64,000 bases of DNA from CAKZLS01 sp963786305 (GCA_963786305.1 CAWAYL010000021.1:111107-175106), one strand, 5' to 3'. Shown: positions 1-9,743, counted from the first letter of the stretch. Notes: generated by a model not told the origin, from the letters alone. Made by a program: numbers and translations.

Positions 1-1020
1 GTGCTGTTCGGTTTTCTCGAGCAAGCCGAGAGTTTCCATTTCGCGAACGATGGCGTCGCGGGCTTCGTAGCGGTCGAGCCCGCGGAAACGCTCCGGTGCG
101 TTTTCGTTCATGCACGCGCTTGCGTCGAGAACGTTGATCATCTCCAGATCGTGCCGTCGGCCCACCTCGAAGTCGTTGAAATCGTGGGCCGGAGTGATCT
201 TCACCGCGCCGGTGCCCTTTTCCGGATCGGCGTGGGTGTCCGCGACGATCAAGATCGGGCGGTCGACGATGGGCAGGATGCAATGCTTGCCCACCAGATC
301 GGCGTAGCGCTCGTCGTCGGGATGGACGGCCACCGCGGTATCGCCCAGCATGGTCTCCGGGCGAGTGGTCGCCACCGCCACGAACCGTCCCGGCTGGCCC
401 TCCACCGGGTATTTGAAGGTCCAGAAATGGCCGTGAACCTCGCGCTGTTCCACCTCTAGGTCGGAAATGGCCGTGTGCAGCAGCGGGTCCCAGTTAACCA
501 GCCGCTTGTCGCGGTAGATCAGGTCTTTTTTGTAGAGATCGACGAACACCTTGCGGACCGCCGCCGAGAGCCCCTCGTCCATGGTGAAGCGCTCGCGCGA
601 CCAGTCGCAGGACGCCCCCAGCCGGCGAAGCTGGCCGATGATGGTGCCGCCGGATTCCGCTTTCCATTGCCAGACCCGCTTGATGAATTCCTCGCGGCCG
701 AGGTCGTGGCGGGTCAGCCCTTCGGCTTCAAGCTGGCGTTCGACCACCATCTGAGTGGCGATCCCGGCATGATCGGTGCCCGGCTGCCAGAGCACGTCGC
801 GGCCCGTCATGCGGGCGTGCCGGATCATGATGTCCTGCAGGGTATTGTTCAGGGCATGGCCCATGTGCAGGCTGCCCGTCACGTTGGGAGGCGGAATGAC
901 GATGGCATACGATTGCGCGTCGGCATCGGCATTGCGGCCGCATCCGAAGGCGCCACGCCGTTCCCAGGCGGTGTAGTGTTTTTCCTCGACCGCGCGCGGC
1001 TGATAGGTTTTCTCGAGCAT
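1..1020 (-). CDS. valS: Valine--tRNA ligase, N-terminal 340 residues (cut by window edge)
   Basis: Charges tRNA-Val with valine in the cytoplasm. The minus-strand frame is open from the ATG at 1018-1020 to the window edge. It starts MLEKTYQPRAVEEKHY and carries the class I HIGH-type signature as PPNVTGSLHMGHALN at about residues 43-57. The editing (CP1) domain follows, with TTRPETMLGDTAVAVHPDD and later GTGAVKITPAHDFNDFEVG. Bacterial ValRS is usually 880-950 residues, so about 60 percent lies outside the window. It sits just downstream of popZ on the same strand, a common alphaproteobacterial order. No frameshift is seen in this part. Confidence 0.96.
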   Translation of the reverse strand, partial: MLEKTYQPRAVEEKHYTAWERRGAFGCGRNADADAQSYAIVIPPPNVTGSLHMGHALNNTLQDIMIRHARMTGRDVLWQPGTDHAGIATQMVVERQLEAEGLTRHDLGREEFIKRVWQWKAESGGTIIGQLRRLGASCDWSRERFTMDEGLSAAVRKVFVDLYKKDLIYRDKRLVNWDPLLHTAISDLEVEQREVHGHFWTFKYPVEGQPGRFVAVATTRPETMLGDTAVAVHPDDERYADLVGKHCILPIVDRPILIVADTHADPEKGTGAVKITPAHDFNDFEVGRRHDLEMINVLDASACMNENAPERFRGLDRYEARDAIVREMETLGLLEKTEQH

Positions 1021-1122
1021 GGCTGCTCCGCGCTTCGCTAAAAGGGGTTTGGCAAGACGATCGACCGACAACGGCACAAACCCGTTGTTACCCCCCGCCG
1101 CCCGATCCAGTCAATGCTAGTA

Positions 1123-1710
1123 CTACAGCCGCTCGGCCCGGTTGATCATCAGGTCGATCTCTTTCTTGACCAGGCGCTCGATCAGGTACGGAAGGTTACG
1201 ATCCAGCCACTCCTTGAGCAACGGCCGGAGCATCTGACGCACCATGGCTTCGAGCGTGACCTCGCGCGAGCCGATGTTGATGTCGCGGTGATCGAGGATC
1301 GCCCGGGCCAGCTGCGACAAGGCGTCCGCCGACGCCTCGGCGGTGGCCGCGGACATCACGGGCCCCGCCGCGGGAGCGCGCATTTCCGGGGTCAAGAGCA
1401 ACATACCATCCTCACCGGCGCCGTCCGGCGGCGCCGTGGGTTCGCGATCCGCCGGCTCCTGGTTTCGCGTGTTCCGATCGGCCTCGCTTTCGGTGAAGTC
1501 CACTTCGTCGTCGGATGAGTTTCCTGGCGTTTTTTGGCGCTCCATGCTTTCCTCTCCCTCCGGCCTCTCGACGCCGTCGCCAGCTTCGTTCCCTTCTTCG
1601 GAAAGGATCCGGCGGATGGACGTGAGGATATCCTCCATGGAGGGCTCCTCCTGGCCGGCTGGCGGCGGCGTGCTTTCATCCAAGGGTTTGGTTTTCTCGT
1701 CTGCGGTCAT
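1123..1710 (-). CDS. popZ: PopZ/DUF2497 family cell-pole organizing protein
   Basis: The 195-residue protein has the family layout. A short conserved N-terminal helix (EEPSMEDILTSIRRILSEE, about residues 21-39) is followed by a long acidic, Pro/Glu-rich linker and a conserved helical C-terminus (MLRPLLKEWLDRNLPYLIE, then RLVKKEIDLMINRAERL). In Caulobacter, PopZ forms the polar matrix that anchors ParB-origin complexes; that role is inferred here from the family. It lies 102 bp upstream of valS and downstream of a tolC gene, the usual alphaproteobacterial arrangement. Confidence 0.88.
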   Translation of the reverse strand: MTADEKTKPLDESTPPPAGQEEPSMEDILTSIRRILSEEGNEAGDGVERPEGEESMERQKTPGNSSDDEVDFTESEADRNTRNQEPADREPTAPPDGAGEDGMLLLTPEMRAPAAGPVMSAATAEASADALSQLARAILDHRDINIGSREVTLEAMVRQMLRPLLKEWLDRNLPYLIERLVKKEIDLMINRAERL

Positions 1711-1816
1711 AGCGCCATTATCCGATAGGACATGCCGAGTGTCGAGGCCGGTTGGAGCCGGAACCGAGCTTTGATCCCGCCGGGCCCCCTCGGCGCCGCC
1801 AACGCGCCCGCTCCGA

Positions 1817-3220
1817 TCAATCGGGCTTGCCGAAATCCTCTTCGTTCACATCGCCGACGGCGGATGTCCCGAACCACTGGTCACGAACTTCGCGGTAATG
1901 AACCTCGGGATTGTAGATCTCCACCGGCAGATCGAGAACGCCCGCCGAGAGCTCACCCACCGCGCGTTTCAGATCGAACGCCGATATCACCTCGTTCGCT
2001 TCGGCGCGCACGAGTTCCACCTGCGCATTGACCAGTTCCTGTTCGGCGTCGAGAATATCGAGGACCGTGCGCGCGCCAACCTGGGCTTCCTGCTGCACAC
2101 CCTCGAGGGCCACCTCGTTGGCCTTGACTTCCTTTGTGCGCGAACGGACGGCCGCCCGCGCCGCCTCGAGCCGCGCCCAGGCGTCCTTGGCCTCCTGAAC
2201 CGCCTGGCGGCGGCTGGAGTTGATTTCGCGCCGACGCTGCGCCGCGACCTGCTTTTGCTGGCGGACCTGGGAATACGCCTGACCTTGTTGGTAAAATGGA
2301 ATCCGCAAATTGAAAAGCGCCGACCACTCGTGGTTCACGGCGTTTTCCCGCGCCTGTTCCTTTCCCGTCTCGGCGCGCGCCGTAAAGTCCACTTCCGGGA
2401 ACAGCTCGCCGCGCGCCTGGTCGACCTGATCGAGTGCCGAGCGCTCGCGATATTCGGCGAAAACGACAACCGGATTCTGGTCGGCGGCGAGGTCAACGGC
2501 CTGGTCGCCGTTCACCGGCAGGATCAGGGTAATGCCCGGCTGGCCGAGCAGGCCCGGCGTCTCGCCCACCGCTTGGCGATAGCGGGCGCGCGATCCCTCG
2601 AGATTGCCTTCGGCCTCGACCCGGTCGGCCGTCGCCCGGGCCAGCCGCGCTTCCGCCTGGAAGACATCGGTCCGGGTGACCTCGCCAACCTCGAAGCGGT
2701 CGCGCGTCGCCTCCAATTGACGGGCGAGGCGCTGTTCGTTTCGGATCTGCAGGTCCAGGACCGCCTGATCGCGGTAAACCTCGGAAAAGGCGGAGGCGGC
2801 ATCGCGCAGCGTGTCCTGCTCGACGCTGAAAAGTTGGGACCGGCGAGCGAGAACTTCGTTCTCGGCGGCGCGGGTCGCCGCCACGGTTCGGCCGCCGCGG
2901 AACAGCGGCTGCCTGAATTCGACCGAAGCGAACCGCGGGTTCAGCCTCTGGGTGCCGGTAAAGATACTGGTATCGTTGTCCGGATCGGTCTTGCGCCGGC
3001 CGGCCGATGCCGAGCCTGAAACATCGGGACGCCACCCGGAAAGCGCCTGGGGAACCTGCTCGTCGGTGGCCCTGAGCGAGGCCCGCTGCGCTCGAAGTTC
3101 CGGATTGTTGCTGTAAGCGGCGGCAAGAGCCTCGTCGAGGGTTTGGCTGGACGCCGTCCCACTATGGAAGCCGACACCGCACAGCACGCCGACCATCACC
3201 GCCCACCCTGCTGCCTTCAC
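1817..3220 (-). CDS. tolC: TolC family outer-membrane efflux/type I secretion channel
   Basis: About 467 residues. I chose the GTG at 3218-3220 because an AGGGAG ribosome-binding site precedes it by a few bases and it gives a signal peptide (KAAGWAVMVGVLCGVGF...SGTASSQ). A longer frame opens at 3340 but begins with a non-conserved Arg-rich stretch. The mature protein has two OEP repeats: TLDEALAAAYSNNPELRAQR near the start and an NLRIPFYQQGQAY repeat-2 segment in the second half, with long helices rich in Ala, Glu, Gln and Arg. It would form the trimeric outer-membrane exit duct. It is a possible export route for the RTX protein at 49459-51504, but no ABC transporter or adaptor is nearby. Confidence 0.92.
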   Translation of the reverse strand: MKAAGWAVMVGVLCGVGFHSGTASSQTLDEALAAAYSNNPELRAQRASLRATDEQVPQALSGWRPDVSGSASAGRRKTDPDNDTSIFTGTQRLNPRFASVEFRQPLFRGGRTVAATRAAENEVLARRSQLFSVEQDTLRDAASAFSEVYRDQAVLDLQIRNEQRLARQLEATRDRFEVGEVTRTDVFQAEARLARATADRVEAEGNLEGSRARYRQAVGETPGLLGQPGITLILPVNGDQAVDLAADQNPVVVFAEYRERSALDQVDQARGELFPEVDFTARAETGKEQARENAVNHEWSALFNLRIPFYQQGQAYSQVRQQKQVAAQRRREINSSRRQAVQEAKDAWARLEAARAAVRSRTKEVKANEVALEGVQQEAQVGARTVLDILDAEQELVNAQVELVRAEANEVISAFDLKRAVGELSAGVLDLPVEIYNPEVHYREVRDQWFGTSAVGDVNEEDFGKPD

Positions 3221-3373
3221 GCGGAAATCTCCCTGCACCAGAAGCCGGACCCCCCGGCCCCGCCCATTGTAACCGGCCAAATGGCTCGGATGCGCGTGTC
3301 TCCAACCGTAACGCACCCGCATGACGGACTTTTCAATCATTTCAGGGCGAAATGCAACCCCGAGGACCCAATG

Positions 3374-4030
3374 CTAGAAGGTAAACTCCTTAACCGGCTC
3401 GAACCCCGGCAGAAAAGGGGTGGCGGCGTTGAAGATCTCCCGTCGCGACATGACGCCGCCGACGCGGATGAACAAAGTTCCGGCGCCGATTCCCTGATCG
3501 GTGGCAACGACCGCGACCATGCGGCCGCCTTCGGCCAACTGGCGGTCGATGGCATCCGGAAGTTTCGCCACCGCGCCGCCGAAAAAGATCACATCGTAGG
3601 GCGCCTGTCGTGCGTGGCCCTCGACAAGCGGTCCCTCGACCACGGCGACGGTGTCCAAACCCAGCGTCGTCAGCGTCGAATTGGCACGCGCCGCCAGATC
3701 CGGGTCGCTTTCCAGCGCCACCACCACACTCGCCATATTCGCCATGACGGCGGACACGTACCCAGGTCCGCACCCGACGTCCAGAATGACATCCTCCGGC
3801 TTGATCTCGGCGGCCTGAAGCAAGCGCGCGATCACCAGCGGCTCCATCAGATAGCGACCGCCGCCGAGGGGGATATCCTCGTCCACATAGGCAATGCCCT
3901 GGAGGTCCGCCGGCACGAACGCTTCTCGAGGAACCCTGTTCATGGTGTCAATGACCAGCGAATCCGTGACTTGGTTGGTGCGAATCTGATTTTCGACCAT
4001 GCTGTGGCGACAGGCTGCGTAATCCATCAT
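3374..4030 (-). CDS. pcm: Protein-L-isoaspartate O-methyltransferase family protein
   Basis: SAM-dependent methyltransferase of the PCMT family, 218 residues. The ATG at 4028-4030 has GGAG six bases upstream; longer in-frame starts lack family similarity. Motif I is ILDVGCGPGYVSAVMA at about residue 85, and the N-terminus MVENQIRTNQVTD is typical of the alphaproteobacterial subgroup found beside tolC. It could repair isoaspartyl residues. Many TolC-linked members, however, lack the classical active-site threonine/serine motif, so the substrate is uncertain. It is followed by tolC, 153 bp downstream on the same strand. Confidence 0.85.
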   Translation of the reverse strand: MMDYAACRHSMVENQIRTNQVTDSLVIDTMNRVPREAFVPADLQGIAYVDEDIPLGGGRYLMEPLVIARLLQAAEIKPEDVILDVGCGPGYVSAVMANMASVVVALESDPDLAARANSTLTTLGLDTVAVVEGPLVEGHARQAPYDVIFFGGAVAKLPDAIDRQLAEGGRMVAVVATDQGIGAGTLFIRVGGVMSRREIFNAATPFLPGFEPVKEFTF

Positions 4031-4219
4031 GGCTCCATCGATGCGGCGGCGATTGTTGCGATCATCCCCATGCTCGGCTGTATAAAAGGTTGCGTGCCCC
4101 GACACAACCGGCGCGCTGCGCTCGGCGCCTTGACCCGCGAACGTCCAGCGACTAAGTTCTGCCGGCTGAAACGGTAACGGCGGGCTCACGATGAATTCGC
4201 GGCGTGCCGTTTCGATGTG

Positions 4220-4293
4220 GGCGCGGTGGCGGAGTGGCTACGCAGCGGCCTGCAAAGCCGTGTACACCGGTTCGAGTCCGGTCCGCGCCTCCA
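4220..4293 (+). tRNA. tRNA-Cys (GCA)
   Basis: A full cloverleaf can be folded. The acceptor arm GGCGCGG pairs with CCGCGCC, the anticodon loop TGCAAA carries GCA, the T arm contains GGTTCGAGTCC, and CCA is encoded at 4291-4293. It is followed at once by tRNA-Asn. Confidence 0.95.
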
Positions 4294-4299
4294 TGTTGA

Positions 4300-4374
4300 T
4301 CCGGAGTAGCTCAGTGGTAGAGCAAGCGGCTGTTAACCGCTGGGTCGGGGGTTCGAATCCCTCCTCCGGAGCCA
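4300..4374 (+). tRNA. tRNA-Asn (GTT)
   Basis: Acceptor TCCGGAG pairs with CTCCGGA, the D arm has AGCTCAGTGGTAGAGC, the anticodon loop CTGTTAACC carries GTT, and the T arm has GGTTCGAATCC. CCA is encoded at 4372-4374. It lies six bases after tRNA-Cys and is probably cotranscribed with it. Confidence 0.97.
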
Positions 4375-4381
4375 GACGAAA

Positions 4382-4417
4382 GGGCCGCGCCGTCCCCGGC
4401 GCGGCCCGATCGTTTTT
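4382..4417 (+). terminator. Rho-independent terminator after tRNA-Cys/tRNA-Asn
   Basis: A perfect 10-bp GC stem (GGGCCGCGCC / GGCGCGGCCC) with loop GTCCCC is followed by GATCGTTTTT. It sits 8 bases after the tRNA-Asn CCA. Confidence 0.85.
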
Positions 4418-4550
4418 GGCGACGGAACCGGAGAAAGACGAGGGGACGACGGTCTTTCGCAAACTCTGTTTGTTTCAGTTCAGCCGCGTGCTATCCGGTG
4501 AGGATCGCAACCAAATAACCAGGGCCTAAGAAAAAACCCAAGGATCGCTC

Positions 4551-5279
4551 ATGTCGCTAGGCTTGCGAGAAAGCAAAAACCGTCGCAGACGACAGGTTCG
4601 TGCGACGCTGTTCAAATGGATTGTGGCTCTCTGCCTGATCGTCGCGGCGGGCACATATGCGTACCTATCCGGCAAGGAACTGTCACAAGGAGAGGTCAAT
4701 ACGCTCAAGGGGAAGATCACTTCCCTGGAAGCGGACGCCGCCACTCTTGAGCAGAAGAACGCGGCGCTGCAAACGGAGACCGCCAGGGAGCAGGCCCGCG
4801 CCGAGGAATGGCGGCAACGCTACACCCGCGAGGTGCCGTCGGGCGACCTCAAGGATCTGTTCGACCTGGCGCAGCAGAAGATCGAATTGGGCGTGTCCGT
4901 CGATCGCATGAAATTCGTGGTGGGCGCGGCGGAGAATCGAGAGAATTGCGATCAAGAACCGGTCACCAAGCGGTTTGTCGTGCAGACGCCGCTGCATTCC
5001 GGCGCGAATGGTTTCGTCGCGTTCGCCGATAGCGCGATCACCATCACCGCCACCGGCGTGCCGGCGCGGGACTCTGTCGGCAACCCCGAGGCCTGGTTCG
5101 ATCCGGCGGAGCCCGTGACCGTTCGGATCGTGCATATCGGCGGCAAGTCGGAGGAAGTTTCGGGAAAGCTTCCGCTCAACCCGTCCATCGTTTTCGGCGA
5201 CAGCGAACACCGGTTCAGCGTCGTCAAAGGATCGAGGGGTTTCGTTCAGGTTACCGGAACGCGGTGCGACTACCCGTAG
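4551..5279 (+). CDS. Membrane-anchored coiled-coil protein of unknown function
   Basis: 242 residues. A basic N-terminus (ESKNRRRRQVRA) precedes one membrane segment (TLFKWIVALCLIVAAGTYAY, about residues 19-38). A periplasmic coiled coil follows (about 45-95, heptads of Leu/Ala with Glu/Gln), then a globular C-terminal region with many beta-forming stretches (KRFVVQTPLHSGANGFVAFA, ITITATGV, PVTVRIVHIGG). I do not recognise a named family. It is probably a single-pass inner-membrane protein with a beta-rich periplasmic domain. It has its own transcription unit after the tRNA terminator. Confidence 0.75.
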   Translation: MSLGLRESKNRRRRQVRATLFKWIVALCLIVAAGTYAYLSGKELSQGEVNTLKGKITSLEADAATLEQKNAALQTETAREQARAEEWRQRYTREVPSGDLKDLFDLAQQKIELGVSVDRMKFVVGAAENRENCDQEPVTKRFVVQTPLHSGANGFVAFADSAITITATGVPARDSVGNPEAWFDPAEPVTVRIVHIGGKSEEVSGKLPLNPSIVFGDSEHRFSVVKGSRGFVQVTGTRCDYP

Positions 5280-5302
5280 ATCCAGACCACAACAGCAGAG
5301 GT

Positions 5303-5533
5303 TCAGCGTTTCCCATAGGGATTCTCGAGCGAGTCGACGATGGACAGAAATACCTTGCGGATCTGCGATTCGTCACATTCCATGAGCAGCGCGTCCTCGA
5401 AGGCGTCCTGACACAGCTGGCGAAGCTCCTCGAGATTCTCGTCGAGGACCTTCAGCTTCTCCTCGCACGACACCAGCTTGCCATCCGTCGTCCGCCAGGT
5501 AACCGCTTTTTCGAGAGATAACCGCTGCTTCAT
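5303..5533 (-). CDS. Small conserved hypothetical protein
   Basis: 76 residues from the ATG at 5531-5533 (an in-frame TTG lies three codons upstream). The composition is acidic and helical (KLKVLDENLEELRQLCQDAFEDALLMECDESQIRKVF, given in parts: two amphipathic helices with Cys at about residues 24, 41 and 53). No enzyme motif is visible. Small proteins of this type occur in Rhodospirillales, but I cannot assign a role. Confidence 0.6.
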   Translation of the reverse strand: MKQRLSLEKAVTWRTTDGKLVSCEEKLKVLDENLEELRQLCQDAFEDALLMECDESQIRKVFLSIVDSLENPYGKR

Positions 5534-5624
5534 CGCGCTCAACGGACTCGGTCAAAGTTGCATATGGACGGACGTATTCTAACACGATCGCGCTTCGGAG
5601 AAAGGCCCTTATGGCTTGCGTCGG

Positions 5625-6179
5625 CTATTGTTGAATCGACCGGTAAAAGGACCGGATGATTTTCTTCAAGTCCCTCTCCCGGACGCGAGCGGCGGCGATG
5701 TCGAACGGGACCCACTCGCGGCGCCGCTCCCCGCGCTCCGGCCAATCGGGGAGTTGAGCCGTGACCTTCATCGGATACACCCGCACCGTGCAGTAGACGC
5801 CGCGCTTGTGGTTGGACTTGCGGTAGCCGTAGACGCCGATACAGGTGCGCGAAATCCGCCCGGTAACCCCGGCTTCTTCAAACGCTTCGTCGGCGGCGGC
5901 TTCATGGGGTGTGCGACCAGACTTGATTCCCCCTTTCGGCAAAATCCAGCGGCGGGTCCCCTTCGAGGTGACCAGCAGGACAACGGGTCCCGCCGGGGTG
6001 CGGCGGTACCCTAGCGTCGCTGCCTGTGCGAGGATCATCCGGCTCGCCTTCACATCTGGACCTGTATACCTGTTGAGGGATATACCTGTTGAGGGAACGT
6101 CTTCGATCCGCGGCCCGCGGACGCGGTCAACCATAACCGCAGGCGCGGCGCGAACATAGAGCTTGGTTACGGGTCGCAC
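5625..6179 (-). CDS. Nudix hydrolase
   Basis: 184 residues. The Nudix region is at about residues 77-102: WILPKGGIKSGRTPHEAAAD then EAFEEAGVTG. It has the EExG metal-binding core, while the usual Arg of the RE pair is Asp, as also occurs in the alphaproteobacterial 'PKGxxxxGxxPxxAAxxEAxEEAG' subgroup related to diphosphoinositol-polyphosphate/diadenosine phosphohydrolases. It would hydrolyse a nucleoside-diphosphate-linked substrate, which I cannot specify. The first 45 residues are not conserved in appearance, so translation may start at the internal ATG near residue 47 (MILAQAATLGYRR). Confidence 0.82.
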   Translation of the reverse strand: MRPVTKLYVRAAPAVMVDRVRGPRIEDVPSTGISLNRYTGPDVKASRMILAQAATLGYRRTPAGPVVLLVTSKGTRRWILPKGGIKSGRTPHEAAADEAFEEAGVTGRISRTCIGVYGYRKSNHKRGVYCTVRVYPMKVTAQLPDWPERGERRREWVPFDIAAARVRERDLKKIIRSFYRSIQQ

Positions 6180-6260
6180 CGATAGTTCTCGTATCCGTTG
6201 CTTTTTTGATGCGACTCGGTGTAACCAAGACTATCTTTCACCTCTGATGTTTCGGGGACG

Positions 6261-6572
6261 ATGATGACGAATGACGATATCAGGAAAATGAGTCAGGAGA
6301 TTCGCAATCGCGTCAGCGAAATGGCTTATCTCATGTGGGAAACCGCGGGACGTCAGCAGGGCATGGCCATGGAATACTGGCTGGCGGCCGAAAAGGAAGT
6401 CGTGTCCACCGCTCAAATGGCGGCCGAAAAAATGATGCCGGGACAAAAGAAAACACCGGCCAAATCAGCGGAGCCGAAAGCCGCCGAGGCCAAATCCTCG
6501 CCGAAACCCGCTCCAAAATCCGGGGCGAAACCGGCGGCGAAGACCACCGGGCGCGGCAAGACGTCCTCGTAA
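6261..6572 (+). CDS. DUF2934 domain protein
   Basis: 103 residues. The first half has the DUF2934 pattern (RNRVSEMAYLMWETAGRQQG, then MEYWLAAEKEV). The second half is a low-complexity Lys/Ala/Pro tail (KTPAKSAEPKAAEAK and similar), resembling tails of DNA- or surface-associated proteins. DUF2934 has no proven function. Two ATGs stand together at the start and either may be used. Confidence 0.8.
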   Translation: MMTNDDIRKMSQEIRNRVSEMAYLMWETAGRQQGMAMEYWLAAEKEVVSTAQMAAEKMMPGQKKTPAKSAEPKAAEAKSSPKPAPKSGAKPAAKTTGRGKTSS

Positions 6573-6656
6573 ACGCGCGGCGGGCTGCCCGGCCCGGCCC
6601 TTCGGCCGGCACGTTATATGATCTCGCGTTCGTCGGACGTTCGCTTGGCCACGGCA

Positions 6657-6875
6657 TCATCCGCCAGCCACCGTGTTCTTCGGCTCTTCTGTTCGGTAAC
6701 CAGCGGCTCGGCGGGCCTCGGCACGGTCGACAATCTCGCGCCGCCTAGCCTCTCCCGCCCCGCGCCATTCCGCGATCTCCTCCCCGCTCCGCAGGCACCC
6801 GAGGCAGAATCCGTGTTCGGGCGCCAATTGGCAGACGCCGGTGCACGGCGATGAGGTCGAGGATTGATCGGACAT
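6657..6875 (-). CDS. DUF1289 family small cysteine protein
   Basis: 72 residues from the ATG at 6873-6875; in-frame ATG and GTG codons 2 and 8 codons upstream are alternatives. The DUF1289 signature SPCTGVCQLAPEHGFCLGCL contains four cysteines spaced like a small metal- or Fe-S-binding site, followed by the family's EEIAEWRGAGEARRREIV helix. The function of the family is not established. Confidence 0.85.
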   Translation of the reverse strand: MSDQSSTSSPCTGVCQLAPEHGFCLGCLRSGEEIAEWRGAGEARRREIVDRAEARRAAGYRTEEPKNTVAGG

Positions 6876-6981
6876 CCGCATTACCAAAATCGTAACCACA
6901 TTCGTTCACACTACCGGTGGCTTATACCACGAAGCAAGGCCAGCCGCGCCGGTCACTTGTTTAGGACGCAGAAATTCCGCC

Positions 6982-7290
6982 ATGCCCTCTTCGATCGATC
7001 GGCGCATGCCGTGTCATGGACAGTCTGATGACGATACGCCTGAGGCACGGACGCCGGACCCGCGCGCGGTGGCCTCGCTAACCGTCGATGGCGGCGACAT
7101 CCAGGTGCTCGAGCTGCGCGGGACGATCATTCGCCTGCGTGAGCAATTGGACCGCATCCACGCGCGCTATGAGGAAAAGGTGCGGCGGTTGGAAAGCCTG
7201 CACCGGGCCCGGTGCCGGGAGCTCGAAGACACCATCCGCCACATGCACGAACGGCTGAACGCCGGCCCCGGCGCTGTCAAGGATAATTGA
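6982..7290 (+). CDS. Small coiled-coil protein upstream of adenylate cyclase
   Basis: 102 residues. The N-terminal 35 residues are polar and probably disordered. The rest is one continuous helix (RGTIIRLREQLDRIHARYEE, KVRRLESLHRARCRELEDTI) with a Leu/Ile heptad pattern. The stop is 4 bp before the cyclase start, so the two are very likely cotranscribed and this could be a partner or scaffold for the cyclase. No recognised family. Confidence 0.65.
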   Translation: MPSSIDRRMPCHGQSDDDTPEARTPDPRAVASLTVDGGDIQVLELRGTIIRLREQLDRIHARYEEKVRRLESLHRARCRELEDTIRHMHERLNAGPGAVKDN

Positions 7291-7294
7291 GCCC

Positions 7295-9596
7295 ATGGGC
7301 TATGCCGCTCCTCCCGTCTCCGAATCGAGCCAACTGGCGGGGATTTTCTCGAGCGAGGCCAAGTACCGGCTGCAGCGCGCCGAGACGCTGCTCGGCATCA
7401 GCCGGATTCTGGCCTCGGCCCAGTCCCTGGACGAGGTGCTGGAAGCCCTGGTGGACGTCAGCGCAACGGTGACCGACGCCGAACGGGGATCGCTGTTCCT
7501 TCACGACAGCCACTCCAATGAATTGTACTCGCGGGTCGCGCAAGGCGAAATCACCCGCGAAATCCGGTTCCTGAGCACCGACGGAATCGCCGGCCACGTG
7601 TTCACGTCGGGCGCCGGCACCATCATCGACGATCCCTATGCCGACCCGCGCTTCAATCGCGGCGTCGACGGGCAGACGGGGTTCCGCACCCAGAACATTC
7701 TCTGCGCGCCGATCCGATCCGCCACCGGCGAGATCATCGGCGTCATCGAGTGCCTGAACAAGCGCAAGGGTCAATTTGCCGACGACGACCTCGATTTGCT
7801 GGAAGCCGTCGGCACCCAGGCCGCGACGGTGCTGCGCGACAGCCAGCTGGTGGATCGGATGCGCCGGCTGCGCGCGGAGGAACTGGAATTCCTCGATGTG
7901 GTGGCCGACATCAGTTCGGAAATAAACCTGACGCCGCTGCTGCGCAAGGTGATCCGCGAAATCACGCGCCTGCTCGGCGCCGAGCGATCGACCCTGTTCC
8001 TCCACGACGAACGGAACGGCGAGCTGTGGTCGAAGGTCGGCGAAGGGCTCGGCGCCACGGAGCATCCGGCTGAAAAACGACGCCGGCATCGCCGGACACG
8101 TCTTCACCACCGGCGAGATCGTCAATATCGCCCACGCTTACGCCGATCTTCGCTTCAATCCGTCGTTCGACAAGCAGACCGGGTACTTCACCCGATCGAT
8201 CCTGTGCGTCCCCATCATCAACAAGCACGGCAGAACCATCGGCGTCACCCAGGTCCTCAACAAGATGAGCGGGCCCTTCACCTCGGAAGACGAATCCCGG
8301 CTCAAGGCGTTCTGCGCACAAGTCTCCATCGCGTTGGAAAACGCCAAGCTGTTCGACGACATCCAGAACATCAAGAACTACAACGAGAGCATGCTGCAAT
8401 CCATGTCGAACGGGGTCATCACCCTCGACGAGGACTGGCGCGTCGTCACCTGCAACAGCGCCGGACTTCGCATCATCCAGCGCCGCGTGAGCGACGTTCT
8501 GCACCGGCCGGCCACGGAGGTTTTCTCCGGGCCGAACACATGGATTCTGGAGCGCGTCAACCGGGTTGCCGAATCGCGCGCCGCCGACATCGCCATGGAC
8601 GCCGAGCTCACGTTCAAGGGAAAGACCTTTTCGGTCAACGCCACCGCCCTGCCGCTCGTCAGCGCCGAGAAGCAGAGGATCGGCACGATGATCGTCATCG
8701 AGGACATCACCGCCGAGAAACGGGTCAAGTCCACCATGTCGCGATACATGGACCCCGGCCTCGCCGACGAACTTCTCAACCATGGCGATGACATTCTCGG
8801 CGGCAAGAGCATGCGCGCGACGATCCTGTTTACCGACATCCGGGGGTTCACCGCGCTGGCGGAGGAACTGGGCCCCCAGGGCACCGTCAACCTGCTCAAC
8901 GAATACTTCGCCATCATGGTGGAATGTCTCGAGCGCCAAGGCGGCATCCTCGACAAGTTCATCGGCGACGCAATGATGGCCGCTTTCGGCATCCCCTTCG
9001 CCACCGACGACGACGAGGACCGTGCCATCCGCGCCGCCATTTCCATGATCCGGGCGCTGGACGCCTGGAACGGCAAACGGACGGAACATGGTCTTTCGCC
9101 CATCGACATGGGGGTCGGCATCAACACCGATGTGATCGTGTCGGGCAATATCGGCTCGTCGCGACGCATGGACTACACGATGATCGGCGACGGCGTGAAC
9201 CTCGCCGCCCGTCTGGAGAGCGCCTGCAAGCATTACCGCGCCCGAATTCTCATCAGCGAGAATACCTTGAAGCGGCTCAAGGGAGTGTATCGCGTCCGCG
9301 ACGTCGACCGCGTCCGGGTCCGCGGCAAGTCGGAGCCGGTGGGGATTTTCGAGGTGCTGGACTATCATACCGAGGCGTCGTTCCCGGAGATTTCCCGGGC
9401 ACTCCGCCTCTATCACGACGCCATCGGGTTCTACCGGAGCCGGCGGTTCGATGCCGCGATCGGGGCCTTCGAGGCGGTGCTCGAGATCAATCCTCATGAC
9501 GGGCTGTCGCACCTCTACCGCGATCGCTGCCGGACACTGCGGGACGCGCCGCCGGATGCGGACTGGAACGGGGTGTGGGACCTCACCGAAAAATAG
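7295..9596 (+). CDS. Adenylate/guanylate cyclase with two GAF domains and a PAS domain (one frameshift)
   Basis: About 766 residues when one extra base is skipped. Order: short N-terminus, GAF1 (about 30-190, ending in IIGVIECLNKRKGQF), GAF2 (about 200-360, ITRLLGAERSTLFLHDERNG ... VLNKMSGPFTSEDE), a PAS-like segment (MLQSMSNGVITLDEDWRVVT), and a class III cyclase domain. The catalytic metal site is LFTDIRGFTALAEEL and FIGDAMMAAFG; the transition-state region is MDYTMIGDGVNLAARLE. Around residue 256 the frame breaks; removing C8063 restores ATEIRLKNDAGIAGHVFTTG, which matches the paralogous stretch in GAF1 (REIRFLSTDGIAGHVFTSG). GAF domains probably sense a small molecule and control cAMP output. 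No membrane segment is present. Confidence 0.9.
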
Positions 9597-9743
9597 CAGT
9601 CGGCGGGCTGCGATGCTGCGTTGCAGCATTTTCAGTTGTACGGCAATCGCCGACATGTAAGATGGCGCCGGCTCGCCACCCACCCACATTAATAATCAGA
9701 GCCACTCAGCGCCTTCCTTTCACCACGCACGGCAGGCCCGTTC

